From an uncultured Oscillospiraceae bacterium (lineage in GTDB: Bacteria > Bacillota > Clostridia > Oscillospirales > Oscillospiraceae), in the NCBI GenBank assembly GCA_934565415.1, contig CAKTHQ010000064.1, positions 1 to 8,589 of the forward strand: a DNA stretch of 8,589 nucleotides. Reading direction: 5' to 3'. The translations under genes and the position numbers were made by a program. This document shows, one piece after another, positions 1 to 5,279 of this stretch. The notes under the pieces were generated by a model, which saw only the letters and a program-made list of their open reading frames with translations, was not told where the DNA came from and searched no databases. The stretch's first letter is position 1. Each line of letters begins with the position of its first letter.

Positions 1-101
1 ACGCTTAAACAATCCATTTATTGTCCAAGGTGTTAATTAGTTCGTCTTAACGTTATTCAATTTACAAGGTACAGACGTAACTTTCATTCGAAAGCTTCTT
101 G
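1..101 (-). other. Probable rRNA-operon leader (leftward, runs off the left edge)
   Basis: Read leftward, this AT-rich stretch contains GTACCTTGTAAATTGAATAA (bases 72 to 53). It resembles the CTTTGAAAACTGAA-type antitermination/processing motif found in rRNA leaders and 16S-23S spacers of Firmicutes. It lies directly downstream of two near-consensus promoters and contains no open reading frame of note. A short inverted repeat (ACAAT ... ATTGT, 9-24) lies near the edge. The rRNA gene itself is not in the window, so the assignment is an inference from promoter strength and leader resemblance. A tRNA cluster or another highly expressed gene is the main alternative. Confidence 0.5.
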
Positions 102-130
102 ATTCTATCACAAGGTTTTCCATTTGTCAA
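102..130 (-). promoter_or_regulatory. Proximal sigma-A promoter (P2) of the putative rRNA operon
   Basis: On the minus strand the -35 box TTGACA (bases 130-125) is a perfect match. It is separated by exactly 17 bases from the -10 box TAGAAT (107-102). AT-rich sequence with A-tracts lies upstream, like an UP element. The repeated core around the -35 box is shared with the second promoter about 92 bases upstream. Paired strong promoters of this kind are typical of rrn operons. Confidence 0.75.
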
Positions 131-150
131 GAACTTTTTCAAAAGTTCTT
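129..150. repeat. 22-base inverted repeat upstream of P2
   Basis: Perfect 10-base arms, AAGAACTTTT (129-138) and AAAAGTTCTT (141-150), flank a 2-base centre. The left arm abuts and overlaps the P2 -35 box (125-130). It could be a protein-binding palindrome or, in the P1 transcript, a hairpin with a slightly opened loop. Nothing identifies a binding protein. Confidence 0.6.
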
Positions 151-193
151 CAAATTTTCGACACATTTCGTATCGCCTTGCAACAGCTTTGGT

Positions 194-222
194 ATAGTAT
201 CATAGGGTTCTCAATTTGTCAA
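194..222 (-). promoter_or_regulatory. Distal sigma-A promoter (P1) of the putative rRNA operon
   Basis: On the minus strand the -35 box TTGACA (222-217) is followed by a 17-base spacer and the -10 box TACTAT (199-194). A-tracts lie immediately upstream (223-245). It sits just beyond the hpf terminator, so it starts a new transcription unit leading left. The segment ATTTGTCAAGNACTTTTTC occurs at both promoters (122-140 and 214-232), which suggests duplication or shared constraint. Confidence 0.75.
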
Positions 223-240
223 GCACTTTTTCCATTTTTC

Positions 241-273
241 CTAAAAGAAAAGCCGGGGCCAGTAGGCCCCGGC
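241..273 (-). terminator. Rho-independent terminator of hpf
   Basis: A perfect 9-bp GC-rich stem (252-260 with 265-273) closes an AGTA loop. On the minus strand it is followed by TTTTCTTTTAG (251-241). It begins 12 bases after the hpf stop codon and is oriented to end leftward transcription. The plus strand lacks a T-run after the hairpin, so it acts one way only. Confidence 0.88.
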
Positions 274-284
274 AAAACGTTTTC

Positions 285-821
285 TTACTGAGCGTCGTCG
301 ATGAGGCCATAGCCGCCGTCGTTGCGCTTATATACCACCGCAAAGCTGCCGCCGTTATCCGTATCCCGGAAGGCAAAGAAGGAATGGTTTAATAGCTCCA
401 TCTGGAGCACCGCTTCTTCTCTGGTCATGGGGCGCATATAAAAGTGCTTCTGCTTGGTAATGGTAATCTCCCCTTCCTCGGGTTCCGGGGCAAAGGAGGT
501 TTCTTCAACAGTGCGAGTAAAGGCATCCTGGCGGAGGCGGCGGGCAAGTCTCGTTTTGTTTTTCCGAATCTGGCCTTCGATGGTGCCAATAGCAGCATCG
601 ATGGAAGCGAACATATCGGATGTGCTCTCGCTGGCACGGAACCAGGTCCCCGCGCCGTGAACAGTCAGCTCCGCCTTATTCCGATTCTTCTCTACAGAGA
701 ATACGATGAGTGCCTCCGCGTCGTCCTCAAAATACCGGGCCAGCTTCATAACCTTTTTCTCGGCATAGGCATGGACATTTTCGGGCAGCTTCACTTTCTT
801 TTCACTGTACTGAAACTTCAT
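285..821 (-). CDS. hpf: Long-form ribosome hibernation promoting factor (HPF)
   Basis: This 178-residue protein matches long HPF, which binds the 30S decoding region and dimerises 70S ribosomes into inactive 100S particles in stationary phase or stress. The N-terminal ribosome-binding domain (about 1-100, ending in a basic helix with RKNKTRLARRLR) has the YbeY/RaiA-like beta-alpha pattern. A charged, variable linker (about 105-120) follows. The C-terminal dimerisation domain (about 122-176) shows the family signature HFYMRPMTREEAVLQMELL and later VVYKRNDGGYGLI. Length is normal for the long form (around 180). The ATG at 821 has an AAAGGAG ribosome binding site at 837-831, 9 bases upstream. 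The gene has its own promoter and terminator, so it is monocistronic. It is often found near secA in Firmicutes; here its downstream neighbour is the putative rRNA promoter. Function is assigned with high certainty. Confidence 0.95.
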   Translation of the reverse strand: MKFQYSEKKVKLPENVHAYAEKKVMKLARYFEDDAEALIVFSVEKNRNKAELTVHGAGTWFRASESTSDMFASIDAAIGTIEGQIRKNKTRLARRLRQDAFTRTVEETSFAPEPEEGEITITKQKHFYMRPMTREEAVLQMELLNHSFFAFRDTDNGGSFAVVYKRNDGGYGLIDDAQ

Positions 822-843
822 AATCGGCAGCTCCTTTCGTATC

Positions 844-859
844 CACCGGTCTTCCGGTG
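844..859 (-). other. Hairpin at the 5' end of the hpf leader
   Basis: CACCGG (844-849) and CCGGTG (854-859) form a perfect 6-bp stem with a 4-base loop. If the predicted promoter is right, the hairpin starts at or within a few bases of the transcript's 5' end. Such 5' hairpins can protect mRNA from end-dependent decay. That role is inferred. Confidence 0.45.
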
Positions 860-866
860 TAACTTA

Positions 867-895
867 ACTATACCACAAGTTCACCAATTCGACAA
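867..895 (-). promoter_or_regulatory. Promoter of hpf
   Basis: On the minus strand TTGTCG (895-890) is separated by 17 bases from TATAGT (872-867). Initiation would fall near base 860, giving a leader of about 40 bases. The promoter occupies the gap after the DUF4364 stop codon. No terminator is visible for that upstream gene, so some read-through into hpf is possible. Confidence 0.6.
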
Positions 896-901
896 GGGGT
901 A

Positions 902-1444
902 TCAGGAGTCCTGTTTGTCATCATCGTCCAAAAGCTCCGCCATGGTCAGGCTGTACAGGCTCTCTGCCTTCTGCTCAAAGAGCTTGCTGAGCCGATTGGC
1001 CTGCTTCTGATTTGGGGCCACCAGCTCCAGTGTCATCAGGTTTCCCACCTCGTCGTCCAAAGACATAATGACAGAAAAATCGCCGTTTTCTCTGGGCACC
1101 ACCTGGGTCTTGACAAAGCTGGACCGGCGAACCTGACGGTTAAACCGGGAGACAGCGTTCTCCGCTTTGCTGCGCACCGTATAGGCAATGGAATCCTGGG
1201 TCAGGGAGCAGTCGGCCCGGCCCTTGTCGGTGATCTCGTAGGTATTGCCCTCCAGCTCCTTCAGGTGGCCGCTGGACACCATTTCCGGGATGGCTGTGCA
1301 GACATCAAAATAGCTGAGGCACTCGTCCTGATAGCACAGCTCATAAATCTGCTGGACATTCACCGGATACTCCACCTTGCTCATGACAAAGAGGATAAGC
1401 ACCTTCACATCCAGCATATCGTGAATAAACCCCAATCTCTGCAT
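902..1444 (-). CDS. DUF4364 family protein, winged-helix-like N-terminus
   Basis: This 180-residue protein (from the chosen start) resembles the clostridial DUF4364 family, whose role is unknown. The N-terminal third (LGFIHDMLDVKVLILFVMSK, then a segment predicted as a winged helix ending in GHLKELEGNTYEITDKGR) looks like a PadR/MarR-style DNA-binding fold. The rest is alpha/beta, ending in an acidic DDDD tail. A GTG at 1453 is in frame, but I prefer the ATG at 1444. AGAGGTGAAG lies a good distance before the ATG and would overlap the GTG, and the predicted transcript start is only about 14 bases upstream. The gene is divergent from dpaA and followed by hpf after 80 bases. A transcriptional regulatory role is inferred from the fold alone. 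Confidence 0.8.
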   Translation of the reverse strand: MQRLGFIHDMLDVKVLILFVMSKVEYPVNVQQIYELCYQDECLSYFDVCTAIPEMVSSGHLKELEGNTYEITDKGRADCSLTQDSIAYTVRSKAENAVSRFNRQVRRSSFVKTQVVPRENGDFSVIMSLDDEVGNLMTLELVAPNQKQANRLSKLFEQKAESLYSLTMAELLDDDDKQDS

Positions 1445-1464
1445 AACCTTCACCTCTTGTAACC

Positions 1465-1492
1465 ATTATACGAAATAATGGGAAAAAATCAA
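1465..1492 (-). promoter_or_regulatory. Promoter of the DUF4364 gene
   Basis: On the minus strand a perfect TATAAT (1470-1465) is preceded, after 16 bases, by TTGATT (1492-1487). Initiation near 1458 leaves a very short leader that contains the ribosome binding site for the ATG at 1444. Confidence 0.65.
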
Positions 1493-1503
1493 GTGCTTTA
1501 TGC

Positions 1504-1530
1504 ACCTTCTTCTAAAAGGCCGCATATTCT
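1504..1530 (+). promoter_or_regulatory. Possible sigma-K type promoter of dpaAB
   Basis: AC (1504-1505) and GCATATTCT (1522-1530), with 17 bases between AC and CATA, fit the mother-cell sigma-K pattern (AC, then about 16-17 bases, then CATANNNTA) except for the last A. Dipicolinate synthase genes are known sigma-K targets in Bacillus. The predicted start would fall close to the ribosome binding site at 1537-1543, leaving an unusually short leader. That lowers confidence. Confidence 0.3.
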
Positions 1531-1550
1531 GGCCCGAAGGAGGAATGGAA

Positions 1551-2276
1551 ATGCCTTATTTTTGGAGTCTGTGCAAAAGTGCCTCCGGGCTGCAAGCCTG
1601 CGAGGCACTCCAAGGCAGAGGCTGGGTGATGCAAGATTTACCTGGGCCGGATACCCAGGCGGTACTGTTGGACATCCCCGGTTCCCGGAACCCGGGACTG
1701 GACTTTGACCTCTTACCGGAGGGATGCCGGATATTTGGCGGCAATCTATCCGGCTTGGTCCCGGATCGACTGCGGACCGTAGACCTGCTGCAGGACCCCC
1801 TGTTTCTTGCGAAAAACGCCGACATTACCGCCCGCTGCGCCCTTCGTCTGGTTTGCGGCCGGTTGGAAGAGACCGTTTTAGGGCTGCCGGTGCTGGTTTT
1901 GGGCTGGGGCCGGATTGGGAAATGCCTGGCCCGACACCTGAAAAATCTGGGTGCCGATGTAACGGTCTTTGCCCGGAAGGAGACGGACCGGGCCCTATTA
2001 AGTGCCCTGGGCTATCACAGCATCGGCCGGAAAGAAATGTCGGATATCTTACCTGATTACCGGGTCATTTTCAATACAGTCCCGGCACCGATTCTTTCAT
2101 CCGCGGACACGGAAGGCCTATCTGACTGTCTGCTCATCGACCTGGCCTCCACCCCGGGGATCGAACATTCCCAGGTGATCCATGCCCGGGGGCTGCCGGG
2201 AAAAATGGCCCCGATCTCTGCCGGAAAGCTGATTGCAGAGACTGCGGAACGGCTGTGGAAGGAGGAAACAGCATGA
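1551..2276 (+). CDS. dpaA: Dipicolinate synthase subunit A (DpaA/SpoVFA)
   Basis: With DpaB, this subunit converts the lysine-pathway dihydrodipicolinate intermediate to dipicolinic acid in the sporulating mother cell; the product is packed into the spore core. The protein is 241 residues from the chosen start. A Rossmann dinucleotide-binding loop is visible as VLGWGRIGKCLARHL (about 116-130). Family blocks follow: FNTVPAPIL (174-182), LLIDLASTPG (194-203) and GLPGKMAPISAGKLIAE (214-230). The start is the ATG at 1551, because AAGGAGG (1537-1543) lies 7 bases before it. The in-frame ATG at 1500 has no ribosome binding site, and the one at 1545 is too close. The protein is about 55 residues shorter than Bacillus SpoVFA (297), all missing from the N-terminal domain, and I cannot find the usual N-terminal IGGDxR-like block. 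It overlaps dpaB by 4 bases. Identity is certain; N-terminal completeness is not. Confidence 0.9.
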   Translation: MPYFWSLCKSASGLQACEALQGRGWVMQDLPGPDTQAVLLDIPGSRNPGLDFDLLPEGCRIFGGNLSGLVPDRLRTVDLLQDPLFLAKNADITARCALRLVCGRLEETVLGLPVLVLGWGRIGKCLARHLKNLGADVTVFARKETDRALLSALGYHSIGRKEMSDILPDYRVIFNTVPAPILSSADTEGLSDCLLIDLASTPGIEHSQVIHARGLPGKMAPISAGKLIAETAERLWKEETA

Positions 2277-2848
2277 CCGTCGGCTTTGCCCTGTGCGGCT
2301 CCTTTTGTACATACGGCAAGGTATTTCCGATTTTGGAAGCGCTGTCCAAAAAATACGATGTAATTCCAATTTTCTCGGAGACTTCTCAAAAAACAGACAG
2401 CCGATTCGGGAAAAGCGAGGACTTTCTATCCCAGGCAGAATCCGTCTGCGGCCACGCACCCCTATTGACCATCCCCCAGGTAGAGCCAATTGGGCCAAAA
2501 AGAATACTGGACCTGCTTGTCATCGCCCCCTGCACCGGGAACACCCTGGCCAAGCTCTCAAACGGCATTGCCGACGGTCCCGTGACCATGGCCGCCAAAA
2601 GCCACCTGCGGAACGGCCGCCCGGTGATACTGGCGGTGTCCACCAACGACGCACTGTCCGGCGCCGCGGAAAACATTGGAAGACTTCTGAACCGGAAGCA
2701 CTATTATTTTGTTCCCTTCCGCCAGGACGACTGGGCAAAAAAGCCCACCTCCATGGTGGCAGACTTCGAAAGAATACCGGAAACCATAGAGGGGGCTTTG
2801 GAAAGGCGGCAGGTGCAGCCTGTGGTACTGGGACCGCTGCCAAACTGA
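2273..2848 (+). CDS. dpaB: Dipicolinate synthase subunit B (DpaB/SpoVFB), flavoprotein
   Basis: This 191-residue protein belongs to the flavoprotein/phosphopantothenoylcysteine-decarboxylase-like fold and is the second subunit of dipicolinate synthase. The N-terminal loop GFALCGSFCTYGK (4-16) and the central block LLVIAPCTGNTLAKL (81-95), followed by IADGPVTMAAK (99-109), are typical of DpaB. So are VSTNDALSG near 122-130 and YYFVPFRQDDWAKKP (144-158). Length is close to Bacillus SpoVFB (200). The ATG at 2273 is preceded by AAGGAGG (2259-2265) with 7 bases between, and it overlaps the dpaA stop as ATGA, which indicates translational coupling. No lysine-pathway genes (asd, dapG, dapA) follow, unlike in Bacillus, so this is a minimal two-gene unit. 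Confidence 0.95.
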   Translation: MTVGFALCGSFCTYGKVFPILEALSKKYDVIPIFSETSQKTDSRFGKSEDFLSQAESVCGHAPLLTIPQVEPIGPKRILDLLVIAPCTGNTLAKLSNGIADGPVTMAAKSHLRNGRPVILAVSTNDALSGAAENIGRLLNRKHYYFVPFRQDDWAKKPTSMVADFERIPETIEGALERRQVQPVVLGPLPN

Positions 2849-2875
2849 TAAAACACTTGCGCTGTTAGAAAAGTA

Positions 2876-3073
2876 TGTCGCTGCGAACCAGTGACCGATG
2901 TCACTGGTTCGGCAGCCCCCCGGTTGAGTGGAAACAGCCTGGTTTTATTACCAAAATGTTTGAATATCCGGGGGATTTCCACGCCAGTCTGCGGACTACA
3001 TACTCCGCGCTAAGAGCCGGCTTCGCCGGTTGCGCTTTGTACACGCCTGCGGGCGTAGTGGTTCGCAGTGACA
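2876..3073. repeat. Structured intergenic element with inverted ends (MITE/REP-like)
   Basis: The gap between dpaB and the kinase gene (2849-3080) holds no credible gene. It is bounded by TGTCGCTGCGAACCA (2876-2890) and TGGTTCGCAGTGACA (3059-3073), which are inverted copies matching at 14 of 15 positions. Inside are several hairpins: an 11-bp perfect stem (2885-2895/2900-2910), GCGGA/TCCGC (2991-2995/3004-3008), a stem with a TTC loop (3015-3021/3025-3031) extended by GCGC/GCGC (3007-3010/3032-3035), and ACGCC/GGCGT (3043-3047/3052-3056). The right end lies 7 bases from the kinase stop codon. The tail-to-tail location, size and inverted ends fit a non-autonomous mobile repeat. No clear target duplication is visible, and copy number cannot be tested here. 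Confidence 0.5.
2885..2910. other. Perfect 11-bp stem-loop downstream of dpaB
   Basis: GAACCAGTGAC (2885-2895) and GTCACTGGTTC (2900-2910) pair around a CGAT loop; C2884-G2911 and, after a bulge, CTG/CAG can extend the stem. Neither strand has a T-run after it, so it is not a classical rho-independent terminator. It could still help terminate or stabilise the dpaAB transcript. It shares its left arm with the end of the surrounding repeat element. Confidence 0.7.
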
Positions 3074-3080
3074 AGTTGTA

Positions 3081-5279
3081 TCATTCATCCTTCTCCTGAG
3101 GGAAGATCAGGGTCGCCTTAAACAGGTCTCCGTCTACCAGCAGCTCCAGGGCACCGTGCTGCAGCTCCATCATGCTTTGGGCGATGTTCAGACCCAAGCC
3201 GCTGCCCTCCTGGTTCCGGGAGGCTTCGCCCCGGACGAACCGCTCCATCAGCTCCTCGGCGCTGATGTTCAGGGGGTCCCGGGAGATGTTCTTAAAGGAG
3301 ATGCACACCTTCCCGTCCACCGCCACCATGTCGATATACAGCCTGGTGCCGGGGAGGGCGTACTTGACGGCGTTGCTTAATAGGTTACTCATGGCCCGCC
3401 ACACAAGGCGTCCGTCGGCATGGATATACAGCGGCTCCTCCGGCTGGCGGAACAGGGGGTTCAGCTCGGCGGCGCTGAGCTTATCCGTAAACTCGCCCAG
3501 AGCCTGGTTCACCGCTTCCATCGCATCCAGCTTGACGGCATTCACCGGGATATTGCCGGTAGAGGCCTTGCTCAGTTCAATGAGATCGTCAATGAGCCGC
3601 TTCATCCGGCTGGACTGCCGGGACAAGACCTCCAGATAAGCCGTCTCCTCCTCCTGGCTGTGGGGCTTTTGCAGCAGGTCCACATAGTTGATAATGGAGG
3701 TCAAAGGGGTTTTGATGTCGTGGGACACGTTGGTGATCAGCTCCGTCCGCATCCGCTCGGAACGCATCTGCTTCTGGGCCGCCACCTGGACCACATCAGA
3801 AAGGCCGTTCAGCTCCCTGGCCATATTCTTATAGGCCCCCAGCATATATTTTTCGTCCACCTTAATATCCAGGTCCCCGCCCCGCATCCGCTTGGCTGCA
3901 TCCAAAAGGGTGCCGAAAATATAGGCGCTGTAAACGGTCAGAACTGCCCCGGACAGGATCGTAACGATAAAAAAGAACTCGCTTCCGCAGGCGATGGCCA
4001 GCAGGAAGCCGCCGCAAAGCAACCCTCCCGCAAGGACCCACTGCCAGATCAGCGGCAGCAGCCCATAGAGCCGGGCCACCAATTTCCAGAACCGCTTCCA
4101 CAGCTTCTTCACAAAGGCCCAGCATTTTTTCACCAGGCCCATTGCCCACAAAAGGATGGGCAAAGTAATGGCCCAGAGGATATGATAGCAGCCGCAGACG
4201 ATCTTCCAGCACAGGTTCCAGCAGAATCCGGTAACGCTGTGGTGCCACCAGTAGCCCCCCTTGGTTTTGAACTGAGCGGCGCAGGCAAAGCAGAAGCCCA
4301 CGAAGAGCAGACAGCAGACATACCCGCCGTAGCCGTAATAGGCAAAGGCAATGGTGTTGCCCTGGCTCATGAGATACCTTACCCCGAAAACACCGATGTA
4401 GGCATAGAGCAGGCCGAAGCCTATCAACGCGGACAAATACAGGTCCAGAGGCAGGCAGTTCAGGCCGCCGGGATGAATTTCCTCGCTGCCCGGCTTGTGG
4501 CCTGCGGCGCAGCACAGGTATACGGCCAGCAGCCCGAATAGCACCAGGGAAGCACCCAGCAGGGCCACGATCTGCCCCTGATGCCGCCAGACACCATCCA
4601 TGATGGAAGCCAGCTTGACATCCAGGGAGCTGTCCCCCCCTGTCAGGTCCGTATGGATCACCACCGTGTAATTTTCTTTCAGGGGCACATCCTGAATTTT
4701 ATAGACATTCCAGCCGTCCTTGTAATCGATTGCGTAAATGCATCCGCCATCAGCCAGCTCCTCCCGGATAGGGAAGAAGTCCCCAGGAAAAAAATCTTCT
4801 TCCAAAGCGTCCTTGCCCGCCAGCTTTTGGGCCGCCTGCTGCCCCTCTTCCATGGTCTGCGCATAGATGGGTCCCTCCAGCACCTCCACATAGGTCCGGT
4901 CTTCTTTGGAGATCTGGAAGGTAAAATCCGTAAAATTCCCTGTCTGGTCGTCCTTCCGCTCCAGCACCTTCCCCTTGCTGTCCAGGATCTCGTAGTTTGC
5001 GTTTTCCAATGCGGTATGCCGCAAATAGCTGTAGTATTGCTCCACCAGGGCTTCATCCGCCTTGGGCGCGGTTTTCGCCGCGTATCTTGCCGCAAGGGCA
5101 TCGGCGATCCACTCCAGACTTTCTTCCCTGCTTTGCCGGTATTGCTGGGACGGAGACACATTCTCCCCCAGGTTCATTGCTGCCAGGAGCATCAGGCTCC
5201 CGCCGGAAAGAGCGGCGGTCATCAGGCACAGGGCGCACAGGACAATGGCCAGCCCCTTGAAAATTCCGTGGTTTCTCAT
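3081..5279 (-). CDS. Large multi-span membrane sensor histidine kinase
   Basis: This 732-residue kinase is the sensor partner of the response regulator just upstream. It has a membrane span at about 8-34 and a putative extracytoplasmic sensing region at about 37-235. Roughly six further hydrophobic spans follow (about 236-258, 276-303, 310-336, 357-383, 405-430, 433-456), then a linker (457-505). The HisKA domain has NVSHDIKTPLTSI with phospho-acceptor His520. The HATPase_c domain has the N-box SNLLSNAVKY (631-640), and ERFVRG with GSGLGLNIA (692-700). The usual DxGxG (G1) box is absent: the equivalent stretch reads ISFKNIS (660-666), a variant I recall from other Firmicutes kinases. Residues 383-403 are rich in Lys and Trp (KKCWAFVKKLWKRFWKLVAR). 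The ATG at 5279 overlaps the regulator's stop by 4 bases, with a GGAGG/GGGAG ribosome binding site upstream. The signal is unknown. Confidence 0.93.
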   Translation of the reverse strand: MRNHGIFKGLAIVLCALCLMTAALSGGSLMLLAAMNLGENVSPSQQYRQSREESLEWIADALAARYAAKTAPKADEALVEQYYSYLRHTALENANYEILDSKGKVLERKDDQTGNFTDFTFQISKEDRTYVEVLEGPIYAQTMEEGQQAAQKLAGKDALEEDFFPGDFFPIREELADGGCIYAIDYKDGWNVYKIQDVPLKENYTVVIHTDLTGGDSSLDVKLASIMDGVWRHQGQIVALLGASLVLFGLLAVYLCCAAGHKPGSEEIHPGGLNCLPLDLYLSALIGFGLLYAYIGVFGVRYLMSQGNTIAFAYYGYGGYVCCLLFVGFCFACAAQFKTKGGYWWHHSVTGFCWNLCWKIVCGCYHILWAITLPILLWAMGLVKKCWAFVKKLWKRFWKLVARLYGLLPLIWQWVLAGGLLCGGFLLAIACGSEFFFIVTILSGAVLTVYSAYIFGTLLDAAKRMRGGDLDIKVDEKYMLGAYKNMARELNGLSDVVQVAAQKQMRSERMRTELITNVSHDIKTPLTSIINYVDLLQKPHSQEEETAYLEVLSRQSSRMKRLIDDLIELSKASTGNIPVNAVKLDAMEAVNQALGEFTDKLSAAELNPLFRQPEEPLYIHADGRLVWRAMSNLLSNAVKYALPGTRLYIDMVAVDGKVCISFKNISRDPLNISAEELMERFVRGEASRNQEGSGLGLNIAQSMMELQHGALELLVDGDLFKATLIFPQEKDE

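Noticed and set aside
2233..2868. 211-codon open frame overlapping dpaB in another frame
   Set aside because: It is Arg/Pro/Gly-rich, as out-of-frame GC-rich reading tends to be, and dpaB in the other frame matches its family throughout.
2885..2910. Rho-independent terminator for dpaAB
   Set aside because: The stem is strong, but neither strand has a T-run after it. I list it as a stem-loop instead.
2917..2982. HDV-like self-cleaving ribozyme on the minus strand
   Set aside because: The strand order P1 (7 bp, starting with G), P2, P1', P2' is superficially similar. But there is no proper P3 next to P1', no P4, and only UCAA where the catalytic junction and P4 should be.
2875..3099. 74-codon open frame across the dpaB-kinase gap
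   Set aside because: It runs through the hairpins of the structured element and into the kinase stop region, with no ribosome binding site and no recognisable protein features.
3420..4541. 373-codon open frame on the plus strand opposite the kinase
   Set aside because: It is antisense to a kinase with intact HisKA and ATPase motifs. Its composition is biased toward Gln, His and Pro, as in antisense reading, and no domain is recognisable.
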